Of a DNA stretch of 64,000 bases, positions 20,978 to 34,019 are shown in pieces (positions within the stretch are counted from its first letter, which is position 1; each line of letters begins with the position of its first letter). The position numbers and the translations under genes are program-made. Under the pieces are notes generated by a model that saw only the letters and a list, made by a program, of their open reading frames with translations, ran no database searches and was not told the DNA's origin. The stretch is from Symbiodinium microadriaticum (taxonomy: Eukaryota > Sar > Dinophyceae > Suessiales > Symbiodiniaceae), in NCBI GenBank assembly GCA_001939145.1, contig LSRX01000136.1, positions 11,628 through 75,627 of the forward strand, read 5' to 3'.

Positions 20978-23710
20978 GCCGAAACCCTGCAGCTTGGGCC
21001 GCGATTCTGTATCTGCCCACCTTCCTGTCCCTTTGTGACAAATCAAAGCCACCAACGACTAACAACCTTGCAGTAGTCAATGTTATGTCGAGTTTTAAGT
21101 TGTAAGTGCTTGAGTCTGAGCCTTATTACTGTAGGATACCAAACCCTAGCCCCAAGCGCCCAACGCTGGCCCAAATCCTAATTTCAGGGGTGGGCAGCGG
21201 TCGACGAGGGGAAGCGGTAGTTCGGGGTCGTGGCTATGTGTGACTGAGTGTGACGGCAAAGATGCATGAGGGCAAGGACGCTGCTGACAAGGAGATGGTG
21301 ATGTTGCCGGAGACAGTGAATGCAAGGAAGCAGTTGGTGAAGCAAGGTGATGCCATGGTCACGAACACACCGGACCTGATTTTTGCACATCGTCACACAC
21401 ATTTTCAAGCAGCGGAGGGCTGGGCCGGGGACCTCGCAGAGGGACATTTTCAAACCCCATGCTGATGGTCGACCCAGTCAAAGGGTACAATGCACCGAAG
21501 TGCCCGGAGTGAAATCTGGATGCAATGTTGGTCGGACGTCAGTAGGTGAAGAACAGTCCGAAGAGGGCGCCATCGCTTCCCGCCGCGAGTGCTGAGGGGG
21601 CTACTGGGTTGGCCCAGCAGCTTGCCAAGAGAGGTTTTTAAACAGTTCGTTAGGAGTCGGCTGAGTAGGTCGGAGTAGGTGAATGGAAAAAGGTGCGGAA
21701 CAAAAAACAAGCCTTCGACCCGAAGTCGGAAGGTGTAAGCGAAATTTACCGGCAGCACCTCCCGGTTTTATCACCGAGAGTGCTGTTCAGGTGGTGTGCA
21801 TGCGAAAATTCGTCTGTAACCCCAGTGGTTGCAAATGCACGGGGTCGCCGGGACTGCTTACGCACTTATGGCATAGTCTTGAGGCGCTTCTTTTGCCTCC
21901 ATTTTCCGACCTGAATGGGTCTGTCCGGGAGCAGCAAAAACCCTAAGCCGCAGCCCTAAGCCCGAAACCCGCAAGCTCTAACATTAAGATTAAGCCATAC
22001 CATGCGCCTCAAGGCCCAAAGCCACGACCGCGAGTGATGCGCGTTCTAGTTTCAAGTTGCAGCTTGGAAAGGCACGTTTGACTCGCTTGGCCCATGTTTG
22101 TCTGAGGAGTTCTCAAGGTTGTGGTTGAGGTCGTTGTTGGGAGGTTGCCCCCCCAAGTGCCCCAGTGGCCTGCTGAAGTAGCGGATGCTTGTTTGTCAGC
22201 CTTTGAGCTGATGTCTACCCAGAGCTTGGAGTATCAAACCCAAATCCGGGAAAACGGAAAGCAGCTGCTCCTGACGGTGTCTGTTCTTAAGGGGTCGCTT
22301 AAAGTGTGTCAGGATCCCGACACAGAGAAGGCGCAAGGATCACGCTCAGGGCGCCAAAGTTTGTATTTGGTCCCCGGGAGTATTTGATTAAGATTGCAAA
22401 AACGGAAACGAAACGTACTTGGTGTGTGTGTGTGTGTGTGTGCGCAAGCGGAAGTGGTTGCCCATGCACCAAGTGAAGGCATGCTTTCGCTTTCGCTTTC
22501 GCCCGTCCGAGCCCGTTGAAGACTACGGTCCTGTGTTCACGCAAGTTCGCCACTGTACAACTTGGAAAGACAAGACTCGTTGACAAAATCAATTGCTTTG
22601 CGTTTCCAAGCGCTGCTTACGGCTACATGCGGCTCATCGGCGTTTGGGTGCCAAAGAAAAGTTGTCATACCAGTTCACCTCGAGATTCCAAGTGACCATG
22701 ATTTGCCACCCAAGCACTTGTCTGTGCATCTCGGGAGGCGAAGGAATGTTGACAGTTGGCTAAACGTTTTGTCCATGTTTCGATGGGGTGCTGACATAAA
22801 GCGTGGCCACCCCTTGTCGTCATGCGACTCATAGTGTCGTGGCGGGTCTCGTTTCGAATTCTGAGCTGCATGGCGTTGAGGGCCATGGCGTTGAAGAAAA
22901 TCCACATGCTGCAGCCGAAGCACGGAGGACGGAACGCCGATTGCTGGCTGGTCGCAGGGGGATTGCTTCTGTGACATGGTCAATGCTCGTCTTGCTCAGT
23001 GGCAAGGGGCACGACCCCCTAAACACCCCAGCAGATCGGCGATGTGCCAACGAGTTGTCGGTGCTGCTACGGCTAGCTCGGTCGTGGGTACAACGGCATG
23101 GAACGTTTAACGAAGTTTTCTTCGAGTTCGGCTCGAACACGCATTAAAGCAGGATCAGGAGGAGAAGAGCGAAAAACACCCGCAGGGAATTGGACTAGTT
23201 TCCTCGGGCCTGTTATCGGGAGCAAACCTATGGCAGCGTGGGTGAAAGCAATGGAGCGTTGTGGGTAAAGGAAGGAGACTGGTGAGGACGAGGATGGTGT
23301 GGCGGACGAAGAAGTGTTTTGCAGCCACAAGAAGCCATCCTGCCAACCGATCCGTCCAGACAGTTGGACATAAGGTAAAATGTGTGGAAGATGAGTTCAA
23401 GGCCGGAAAGCAGGACGAGACGCTTCGCCCCAGTGCGACGGGAAAGACCTAAGGAAAGTAGGAGCGAGTCTCTGTGGTCCGGCAGCCACATTCACTCAAA
23501 CACTGCTTGGACAAGTCTGCCCACCCGCCGCAGCGATTCTGGCATTCAGGAACAATCCACCAATCGAACAGATGCAGACTATCCAGACAGCAAGTGCACT
23601 GGAACAGAGGGCGCAGTCCCTGTTGCAAATCGTGATGTGGATGACATGGTGCTTCGTCTGACCCTCTGGGCGTGATGACGGTGGAGATGAAAAGCACGAT
23701 GTTGAAGGTT
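20978..23710. other. Downstream of methyltransferase; candidate exons
   Basis: No family is firmly recognised. 22121-22390 is open on the + strand (FELMSTQSLEYQTQIRENGK). 22562-22834 is open with KVVIPVHLEIPSDHDLPPKH, which could be the methyltransferase C-terminal part, though the expected PQSRxR box is not clear. Sequence around 21120-21180 and 21940-21980 contains short repeats related to CCCTAA/CCCAAG, too irregular to call telomeric. Confidence 0.3.
22421..22442. repeat. TG dinucleotide repeat
   Basis: Uninterrupted run of TG units. Confidence 0.9.
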
Positions 23711-24096
23711 TTTTCGCCGTGAAGATGATTTTTGACCCTTTCTTGCAAAAGATGCGTAGTGCATTGATCTTCGGGCGGGCTCTCACGTCCCGCGTCCCGC
23801 GACGGTTTGATGCTGAGGACACACATGTCAACGAACATCATGCCAAGGGGTCAAAACATCCGTGTTGTTTATGTCCAAATCTATCTCCAAGGACGATTTA
23901 CTCAAGCGGGAGAGGCCCATGCCAAACTACCCATGGACAGGATATGGCACACCAGGACCACGTAAACCCTGCAGGGCTTCCGGAGTTTTTTGACAAGGTA
24001 AAACGCGAATATGACACACAGGCGATTGAACGCAAGAGGGTGTCCGACACCTTTCGCAGGTGGAAACACAAAATGCGGAACGCCGGACCGAGGTAA
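23711..24096 (+). CDS. Hypothetical protein exon
   Basis: A long + strand open stretch. Its last part (LPEFFDKVKREYDTQAIERK, then RVSDTFRRWKHKM) reads like a real charged helix and is followed by a TAA/GT context at 24094. The middle (CCLCPNL) is less convincing, so only about 23985-24094 may be coding. Family not recognised; no domain or partner is evident. Confidence 0.3.
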
Positions 24097-26277
24097 CCTG
24101 GTGTTGAGGTGATAGTGTCGGAAAGGAGGAGTTGAGGAGGATGGAACATGCAGGCAAGTTTACGAAGCCAGCTGAGACGGTACGGGCAAGGCATGAGCAA
24201 GCGGTGGGAAAAAACGACCATACTTGGGACAACTTCGACGGCTACCAGAACGGCAGCCTTTCGTGATACAAGCCAGCACAAACAGCGGTCGTGACAGAAG
24301 CCGGCCCTGAGGCGCCAGCACAATGCGTCAAACGAGAAGCGAACAAGAGAACGACATGTACGACATCTACCACGGCATCTACATCCTGACTTGTTTGAAG
24401 ATGTTGGTCCTGACCATCAAGAACGAACTGGCGACTTCCTGCCAGACAAGATCATGGGGGTGATCCAAGGCCGTTGCTGTGCGATGAGGCCGATGAGGCA
24501 GGGAAGTCGGTGGATCGGCAAGGTGCTTCGAGATTTGTCTGAGTTGGATGGGAGCTGAGCTCGGTTTGGTGTGCCAAGACATGTTTCTATTAGGTAAAAC
24601 TCTAGATAAGCCGACTTGGTGCCGTGTTTGTGCTCCAAAGCAAGCAGCTCAAGCTTAAAATCCCGTCTCCGCCCCACACATTGCCTTAACTGCTTGCTGT
24701 TCCGAGGAAAGCCAAGAGGACTGTTATCAGGGCACTGAGCCCAACGCTGATTGGGGGTTGAGCCTCATCGAAGGCTATGGGCTTCGATGGGACATATTGT
24801 ATTCCTACGAAGCTGAGCTGCGGTTATGATGAGAAAGAGTCGGGAGTCGACTAGAAGGGGACAACTTCCGCGGGACTTTGCCACGCCGCGTGGCCGTGCC
24901 CCGTTATCCTCGCCTTTTTTGCCTGAGGATTGGGGCCTTCCACAGAGCCGGCCCCGTGCTCCTTTACTGAAACACGGCTTTCGACTGCATCCGGCGGCCC
25001 CATCCGCAGTCACAAAGCATTGAGGTGTACATCGTTATGGTAAGGGAGGATGCCGGTGGTCAGAAAGCTGCCGAGCGCATCTTCGATGCCACTCAGCTGT
25101 GACTAGTGTTTTAGAAGACTTCGTGAGAACTGGGGGTTGTAGCAATGAAAACAGTCCTTCTACTTGAAGCGGCTTCTTGATCCAATGTATAGCCCTGCCA
25201 TGTGCGTAGAGGTGCTGACTGCCTGTGCCGGTCGACTTCCGCGAGGGTCATGTGCCCTGGAGTGGAATGAACCAGATGTGCCATTGCACGGAAAAGCTTC
25301 AGAATTGCAGATCTTAGGCAACGATTTCCTTTTTCCAGACTCTTGGCATTTACTCTTAGACAGATGAACCTCTTAGCACACAGGCTCGGTTAGGACCGGG
25401 CAAGGAGGAGTCGGAAAGAGGTTGCAGCTTCAACGGACCTGCGGAGTCTTAAGCAGCTTCCAACAGCCCTTGCTCTGAGGAGGGTCATCCGAAGCTGGAG
25501 CTGGCAAAATCTCGGGTCGGCAGGTGCGGAGGCTCCGCGGCCGGAGGATGCGCATCACCCAACGTGCCCTCTTCGTACCTCTTGGTTGACACGTGGCTGC
25601 TGCACCCGAGGCGGTCCGCGCAAGGCCTGCACCAAGTTTACCGAGGCTCTGTTCAGGCGGGACATGGGAAGACTCCGAAAAAATGGGCGCATTAAGCTAT
25701 TGTCCAACACAGACATGACGGGAGTAGCCATGAAGGACAAAGCGACAAGAGCTGGGCATCGCGGCCTCGGATCGACCTTACTCCAAGGCCGGGCTCTGTT
25801 AACCGGGGACTGATGATTATAGACTACCGGCTGTCATTTCAGGATTTGGTATGACCTTCAGGGTTTTTGGGGTTTCCATGGCTGTTCGGCGTGCACCAGG
25901 ATCGTGCGGCCGGCTGGTTTCCACAGGCTACTGCACGCTTGGCTGCATTTGGGCACGGGTATGTGGAGTGAGAGGTCCAACATGATCCGAACTAATTACC
26001 AATTAACCAGCATCTGTTCATCTCGGCCCTGATTGCCGAGGGCCTAGGGTGGGTCGACATGTTCAGAAATGCTTGTGGAGTCGGCCTTGCTTTTGTCTGC
26101 AGTCGTGCCCGAGACGAGCGAAAGAGAGAGGACTTTTCTGCCTTGGAGAAAGAAAGAGAGGGGGCGAGAGAATGGGGGGGAAGCAGACATGCTCATGAAC
26201 ATGCATTGGGAAAACCGAGGAAAAAATGGTGCAACAGCTTGACATCATCTATGCCATTGCAGAGCTTTGCAGCATAG
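24097..26277. other. Mostly unassigned; one candidate exon at 25586-25813
   Basis: Nothing is recognised except a + strand stretch from 25586 that reads PRKACTKFTEALFRRDMGRL, then RKNGRIKLLSNTDMTGVAMK. It is protein-like in composition but matches no family I know, and ends at a TGA at 25811-25813. It may be a single exon of an unknown gene. Confidence 0.3.
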
Positions 26278-26280
26278 TTA

Positions 26281-26325
26281 GTGTGAGTGTGTGTGCGTGT
26301 GTGTCTGTGTGTGCATGCATGTGTG
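26281..26325. repeat. TG-rich repeat
   Basis: Imperfect TG run with CATGCATG interruptions, just before the large trinucleotide array. Confidence 0.8.
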
Positions 26326-26399
26326 AAGTCCTTGTTGGTTCAGCGCTGGTCTAAAGTCTTCACCTCAGGGGAAGGTACCAGAGCATGAAAAGCTATTAA

Positions 26400-26915
<516 letters not shown>

Positions 26916-28540
26916 TTTGAAAACTTTAAATCGCAGCAGTACTTGGAGGCAAAAATTCCGGGTGTCGATGTGGATCTCACAGTACTTAGGGGAAGGCAGC
27001 ATTTTGGAATTGTCCTGCTGCTCTTTATATCAACATCACCAGCACCAAGACCAACACACACCAACACCAGCACGAACACCAACGACGCTGCTAACGACAC
27101 CAGCCGCACCAGCCTCAGAAGGTGAACAAGGATTCCCAAAACTTTATTGCACTAAAGGAGCTGTACAGGTAATGCGCAAGGGGCTTGTTGATACGAACCG
27201 CGGCAGGGCCGGGAAACGCAAGAACAGTGGAACTACGCAGTGGTGATATTGAGAGTAGCAGTTGGCAAGAATATTCATCGCAGGCTCCAATCTGCAGGGT
27301 GCCTCCCTGGCTAACGGCTGATTCGGCTTCAGTTATCCTCCATTTAGCATAGTTTGCACTTGTCGACATACCTGCAAGGAGAAGCAGGGCTTGGACTTCA
27401 ATTTCCTGCTTGCGGATCTCAGCCAGCAGGCTGGCTCATTCAAGATGACTCGTAGTCGATTCAGCCGAAAAGGTGGCGAGATCGTCCAAGATCGTTTGAG
27501 TAGATTAGAACAGTTGCAAGCGGTGCAGCAATCACTGCCAGAGGGCTTGAAACATTCATGCAATGCTGCAGAAAGTCAAGGGGCATGTTGAAGCGCGGTT
27601 TTTCAATGCTTTTGAAATCTTTGCTGGACAGGTTTCGCGAGGGGCTTGGAGGGATGACGGTCGTCAGCTCAGTGTGACAGTCATCTGTTGATTGTAAATT
27701 TTCGGCATCTTTCAGTTCTGTCTCCACAGCTCGCAGCAAGGCAACATTCCGACATTGACGACAGGCTGTTGTTTTTACAGCTTCAGCCGGCATCGCCCCT
27801 TCGTAGGAGAGGAGTGCCTGAGCCTCCTGGCGACATAGACATGCTTCTCTGAGCGCTTCAGCATGAGTGGGGCTGTAGCTCGACCACAGCTTGCAGCACT
27901 CCAATGCTTTCAGTATGCTCGGGCTGTCTTAGGACTCAATGGCTTCCCATTGGACGAGATGAACCTGGGTGCTTTAGTCAGCATGCTGGTAACGAAAGCC
28001 TTTGTTTTTCAGTTTGAATTCGTGGGCCTGTGAGTAGAGTTATGACACCGAGTGCAGCACAAGCGCGGTGCCTTTCTCGCAAAACATACTTCCTGATTCA
28101 GCCGGAACGCTTGTTGCGCCGAGATCACCACACGGAGAACGAACTGATCTTCCTCGCGGGCAATGCAATGTCTGTGCTACTCGGCTACAGTTACAGGCAA
28201 CTCAGGCAACCATGAAGCAGGAGTGTGGCCGTTGGCTCGCGCCGTCTGCCTGAAAGAGCATGGAAGGAAGGGATCGGCAGCAGAGCTTTCTCCAGCAGGT
28301 TGCTATACAGTCTGGGCTGCATAGACAACATGCACATGCATAAGGACAGACAGGCAGACCAGCAAAACAAAGGAACAAACCAGCAAACGGAGAAGCGCAC
28401 AAGCATACCCACATAGACACAAGCAGACCAACAAAAACGGAGCAAGCAGCAAGCAGATAACGATTCATCGTTTCCTTCGTTTGTTCTTTCATTCAAGTCA
28501 GTCATATGTACTTACATGCATGCGCAAATACACAGCCCCG
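26916..28540. other. No confident gene; open frames on both strands
   Basis: 27034-27114 is an irregular CACCAACA-type repeat. 27391-27591 (+) reads FKMTRSRFSRKGGEIVQDRL and ends at TGA. 27461-27904 (-) is a 147-codon frame with no recognisable domain. Either could be coding. Since all identified genes lie on +, the + frame is slightly preferred, but neither is called as a gene. Confidence 0.3.
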
Positions 28541-28552
28541 AAGAAAAAGGTC

Positions 28553-28862
28553 TACATGCCTGAATGCAAACATGCACACATACGTGCATGCAGACAGACG
28601 GACAGAGACAGACAGACAGACAGATAGACAGACAGATAGGTAGACAGACATAGCACACTCGCGCGTTGCTGCTAGAAAGGATGCAACGGCAGAGAGAGAG
28701 AGAGAGAGAGAAAACACTCGCACACATGCCTCTATGCGTGCGTACATACATGCATGCATACAATCTTTCACACCCACAGATACATACATACATGCATACA
28801 GTTTTATTATCATTCGTATATACATAGATGCATTCATGCAATGGGTGCATGCATACATGCAT
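28553..28862. repeat. Mixed CATACATG / GACA / AGAG microsatellite block
   Basis: Contains (GACA)n at 28590-28650, (AG)n at 28690-28712, and several CATACATG or TGCATGCAT units. The latter are self-complementary and may form hairpins. No coding potential is recognised. Confidence 0.85.
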
Positions 28863-31800
28863 GAACGTGGTCTATGTTGGAGTTTTGTTGGCCGGGCAGC
28901 ACGCCTTGTTGCCTTGCGAGGCCGGTCATCGGAGCCGTTCTTTTTGCGGGCCTGGTGTCGTTGGACTGGGGTGAGGGCAGGCGGGCGATGACCAGCCCTG
29001 AAGTGCAAACCCCATAGACGTATTGTAGCCGACCTTAGAGAGGCGCCTTACAACAAGCACGCCCTGTTTCAGTGAGAAAGGAACTTCACAAAACAGAACC
29101 CCCCCCACTGCAGTGCTTGCTGTGGCTTGCGATTGGGGAGGCAACACCCTAAGCCCGAAAAGCCCAAATCCGTACGGACGTTGCAGGCACGCCGTGTCTA
29201 GGGCCTCGCTGCCCTCCCCGCTCGAGCAGCGGCCGGAGCGGGCGACGTTTGTTTTCCCGAAGCCTGTCCGAAGCGCAGTTTCACTGCGTTTCACTGCGTT
29301 TCACTTCGTTTCGGTGCATGGCAGAGTGGAGGACATTCGCAAGATTGTCGAGAACTCCGTGGTTTTGGCCAAGGCAAGGGCCGGGTGTTCAGATGCGGTG
29401 CTTCTCAAGGTATGCCGAGTGGCCGCCTAGTGTACCTCAAGAGAAAGCAGTTCATGTCCGCAAGACAGGGTGCAGAGTCTCTCCCCTTTCTTGCGGTGTG
29501 TTCCCGAAGTTGTCCAGGTGACTCCGTCCCTGGTCGATGATGATAACGAGGCACTCGCTCTTGTCCGCAGCAGCACCACCTGATCGACGATTGTGTGCCC
29601 CAAGCCAGGAGGCAGTGGATGCCCTCCAAGCTTCGGAGGCAGTGCACTGCCAGTGACACCGTGGCTCCGAACTGCCGTTCATGGCCCAGGCGGCCTCCTC
29701 CACCGAGACGGGGGACCTTGCCAGAGGGTTTGACCGAGGCCTTGTGAAGAGCCTGGTACCTCAGAGCTGCAGGAGCTGGCGCTGTCCCGACGAGCAGCTG
29801 TGCTTCTCGCGATGGCCAAGGCCAGGCAATTTGCGCAAGTCCCGGTCCGTCGTGATAAAGAGCAGATGACAGCTCTTTAAATCAATCTCCCGCGAGATGC
29901 TGCTTTGTCAGAGATTGGTTTTTGGAGGAGCTTTCGCATGAGCCTGCGAAGCGTGAGAAGATGGACAAGGCAAGCCTGCCAAACTGAAGCGGGCATCAGA
30001 GGATCGGGGGCGGGGCGGGGGNGGGGGAGGGTTGGGGCGGGAAATGCCACAAGGCAAGCTCCGAGCCAAAGAAAGCAGGGCTGCTGGCGGCCATCCAGGC
30101 CAGGGCCAAGGCATGTCCTTTACTGGCCGGTTGGCGTGCTCTGTCCCGACAAAGGCCGTGGCCGTGGAGAGCACTAACGAGGAGGATCAGGCTGCAAACG
30201 GGCATGGGCGAAACTGAAGCCACACAAATGTCTGAAGTTTCCGGTTCAAAACCTGGAATAGCTCAATTTACGCTTTGCCAGCTTCTCTGTGGAACTGACA
30301 TGGACTGACCACCCCTACTCGACTTGTATTGTCTCGTCTTACAGGAGATGGAGGGGGATGGCACTGGCTGGAGCGAGCGCTACAGCAGGATTGAAAGCCA
30401 GAGCGCTGCCAGCATTTATTCTGGTCCGGTGTCGCCTTGCTCGAGTTGCCGAAGCCTTCGCTGGCATCCACCACTGAGCTGAGGCTTCTGACATTTTTCT
30501 GATTTTTCGACTTTGGGGTGTGGCCTTCGCAAAGCTTTGATGATGGAATTTGTTGGGGAGAGACGTCTCGAAATCTCAGGAAGGCTCCAGACCGGCAACT
30601 TTGTCGGTGGCTGCAGGAAGCTGCTCATTTATTGGTCTCCCTGCCGAATGGAGTTGTCCAAGAAGAGATAGCGTTTGTCCTCGGCAGTTGCCCGGCCAGG
30701 CCTCCATGGAGCGGGAAGAGCGCAGCGATTCAGCCAAGCATCTTCAACTGCTCCTTGGTTCGAATGCGGCTCTGAGGCGACACTTATGGAAAGCCCTCAC
30801 TCCGGCTCAGGTTCGTGGTGAAGTCCTTGCAGGCCAGGGCCCCGAAACTTCGCGGGGATTTTCCGGCGCCAGGCGCGGGTGACGACTCCGAGTCGCCCTG
30901 AGGTCTTCAGCGACGCGAGGGACTCTGACCTGACGAACCTGGCCGGTGAAGGACGGATCCGGGATCATCCGCCGCGGGTGGCGCTGGGCAGAGCTCTCGC
31001 AGGACTTTCCGAAGCCGTGGAGCAGCTCTGGAGCAAGCTGCGCTTCTCCGAGGCATCGACGCAGGGAGAGTCAGCTCAAACCTGGAGCACCCAGCTTGGG
31101 CGTAGCCGCGCCAGGCCAAGGCTCTGAGGGGACGGCTGCTGACAGCCAACCTGTCGCTCGGCACAGCTCTGCACAGTTCTGCACAGCTCTGCTTGCGGCG
31201 AGACCAAAAGGACTTGGGCGGTGCTCTCTGAGGCTGTCGAAGCTTTCCACCACCTCTCTTGATGGCTTTGATTCGGAAACCTGGCTGAACAAGGACCCGG
31301 GGCGATCCGGGGCGAGCAGGGGAGCGGCGAAGCATAACGAAGCGCGGGCTTTTGGATGTTCGGGAGGCTGCATCGCTCGAGGGTGTTGAGCTCTCCTCGC
31401 AGAGGGCGAGGCGGGTACATGGTTTCTTTCGGCGGCGTTGTACCCTCTGAGTGCAGGCTTCTTCAGGGGCTTTCTAGCAGCCGGCGCCGATCGGCTAGGC
31501 ATGCATTGGGCAAGCTGAAAACAAGTTTATTCAAGTTGTCAGTGGCACAGCGGCTTCAAGTGAGAGTGCCGATGGAGGCTCCTGGCATCGCTTCTGCGGA
31601 GATGGAACCACGAAAGCGTGGGGGATCAGGACCGTCACGTCAAAGCAAGCCGTACGCCTCGCGCTGACACTAATTTCAAACCTTTGCTTGGAATCTTCGT
31701 CAGATCTTGCACCGTAAGTTGAAGGAACTTCTGTGGACTCAGAAGGCCGTGGAGTCCTTGCAAAAGGCAAGTTTCCTTGCTCTTTTAGACCTTTCTGATG

Positions 31801-33839
31801 CACCGCCGGCCGCCCATCTGGCCGTGGAGGCGTGGACCTCGACAGATTGTCCGGAAGCATGGGTCAGCTTCGCCAGCGTCGGCAGGATGAGTGGCCTGAT
31901 TAACTTGGGACGCTTGCTTCCCTGCCCGAGTCATGCGCCCATTTGCCCATTAAGGCAAGAGCTGCCTCGAGATTGCTAAGAAGTGTGGCTGGTGGCACTG
32001 GCAGAAGGTTCAGTTTCCTGTTTCAGAGCTTCAAGCTGCACAACCCCAGGACCAACCCCGCTTACCTTGCAATCCTGGCCGAGGTGAGAACCAGAATCGG
32101 CCGAAGTCCTCGCAGAGCTTCCGCGAAATCGCGCACAAGCTACAGACTGAAGTCTTTGCCTGGCGACTCTCGGCAGTCAGACACAGTCTTCCCTGGTCCT
32201 GGTGTTGCGAGGGTAGTTGCAGTAACTTGAACTGGCGACCAAAAACCGGAATCCCGCAATGCTTGGACTGTCAAAGGCCTCGGGCACGCCCTGGCATCTG
32301 CGACGCCAAAGGATTTCAGCCAATACGATGCATTGCATCTGGAATCGGAGCAGATGACGAGCGAGGCCTGGACACCGTGTTTGCCGAAGCCTGCGCTGGC
32401 GAGCTCTTTCTCCAGGAAGCCGGCTTCGTGATTCTTCGCCAGAGTGCTGCATGGAAGTTGCTGCAGCACCTGAAGCTCCAGGGCCCCAAGTCGATGCTCG
32501 GAGTGAATTTGGTCAATGCAGTTGCCTCGCCAGCGCGTGAGAACAGGTTTGCTCATGGCGAGCAGGGTTGTGTAGTTTCGGCTGCGACCTGAGGGGCGAT
32601 TTGGATTTCACCATTGCAAGCCAGGCAGGTCATCATGCGAATTTGCCACGGTTAGAACCCAATAGAAGCCAGCTTGTGAGAAGCAGGAATCGATCGAGGA
32701 GTTTGCCAGGGTCATGACGGCACTTCGTGCCGTTCGTGAGAGTGAGGCCCCTGTATGTTGCAACGTGCTGGAAGTGCAGATAGCACACTACTTTCAGAAT
32801 TGCCGAGAATGTTCCTCGTGCCACAGAATAGTTGAAGTGGTGGTAGCATGTTTGTGTAGGCAGTGTTGTTGCGTGAAGGGGCCAATCTGCTGAAAGTATC
32901 AGAAACAGGAGCTGTCACACGCAGCGGATGGTTTTTTGCGGCGCTGCGCGGCTGAGACAGCCCGTCCGTCAATCCATTTCTGGCATAGCATAGGCAGTGA
33001 TACGCAGACGGAAGCAACGAATCCTTCCACGAATATAATTACGGCCATGACCAACACGAAAGCCCTTGTGCCCTCTTCTTGCATGGTTCTTTGTTGAGAC
33101 CCAGAAGCCCCCCCCAAGCACAGGTTGCTTGCCTTCGGTTGCTGCGATGGTCCATGCGACGGAGAGCGTGGGACAAGCCATGCCAGGAGCCCTCTTCTCC
33201 GGCTCCGGCCGCTCTCCCGCCGCTCCCTCTCCGTCTCCCTCTCCCCCTGCTTTCTGTTTGGGCATCTTCGGGTAGGGAAGGGCGAAGGCCGAAGGCCTCA
33301 AGTCGGAGTCTTGTGCACCACGCAGATCCTGTGCGGCTGGAACGCTTCCACGCATCAGAGCAGAACCTCCACGATTGCTTGAAGACGAGGCCCAATATAA
33401 GTATGGTAGTATAGTTTATGCGAACAGTATCCCAAAAACACCTCAGTGCCAGGTTGAGCTCGCACCTCCAAATGAAGCTCGGCAACTGGTCGCTTCCGTC
33501 GCTTCCACAACGTCAGTGGGAGCAGGTGCTCCTGACCGCGCCAGCCTTCAGGGAGTGAATGCACTGTCGCCGTGTTGACAAGAATTACTGGAAGGAGCTT
33601 CAGACCCGGATTTCGGAGTCGAGCCAGATCCTTAGTGCGGCCAAAAGCCTGTGAGGCACAGAGGCACCGTGCCCTCAGCTGATGCCCTGGTAACATGCAG
33701 GCAACCAGCTCAACATCCTCATGAGACTTGGCTTTCAACAAGTGAAATGTAGTAACCTGTGTGACCAGGCAGTTGTCGCTCGTTTGGCTCACCGTCAAGG
33801 CGGGTGCGCATGTACAAAAGGTACCGTCGCTGTGCAGCC
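28863..33839. other. Unassigned region with several candidate exons
   Basis: No family is recognised. Protein-like + strand stretches are 29320-29410 (RVEDIRKIVENSVVLAKARA, followed by a GT donor), 29518-29580 (VTPSLVDDDNEALALVRSS, after an AG|G acceptor), 31707-31979 (KLKELLWTQKAVESLQKASF) and 32380-32592 (AGELFLQEAGFVILRQSAAW). They could be exons of one or two unknown genes. The first two are joinable by phase (LLK then VTP). Confidence 0.35.
30007..30034. repeat. G-tract with an unresolved base
   Basis: Long G-rich run (GGGGCGGGGCGGGG style) containing an N at 30022, probably a sequencing or assembly difficulty. It could form a G-quadruplex. Confidence 0.8.
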
Positions 33840-33962
33840 ATGGGCGGTGGCGACGGAGAATCTGCGCCCTTACAGATTCCTGGTGCCGTCTCTGACGGCT
33901 GCCCGGCTTTCGCAGATGGCTGCCCCTACAGCAAGAACGACGAGATGCTGGAGTGGATCAAG
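33840..33962 (+). CDS. Likely first exon of heme oxygenase (CP-motif exon)
   Basis: The ATG at 33840 opens 41 codons: MGGGDGESAPLQIPGAVSDG, then CPAFADGCPYSKNDEMLEWIK, followed by a GC donor at 33963. The paired CPxF/CPxY motif resembles heme-binding Cys-Pro motifs. The same motif type recurs as DCPVF and ACPFK in the heme oxygenase exons at 41.7-41.9 kb, and the phase (0) is compatible with the exon starting at 41516. The join would imply an intron of about 7.5 kb. The alternative is that this is a stray or duplicated 5' exon of another gene copy. Confidence 0.45.
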
Positions 33963-34019
33963 GCGCCTTGCAAAATCGTCCGACGTGTTGGCTCCATGCC
34001 GAAAGCACCATGAGTTGCG

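Noticed and set aside
21120..21985. Telomere-like CCCTAA words
   Set aside because: They are scattered, irregular and not tandem.
27461..27904. 147-codon minus-strand frame as a gene
   Set aside because: No domain, no ATG context or splice evidence, and the opposite strand to every identified gene. Left as possible only.
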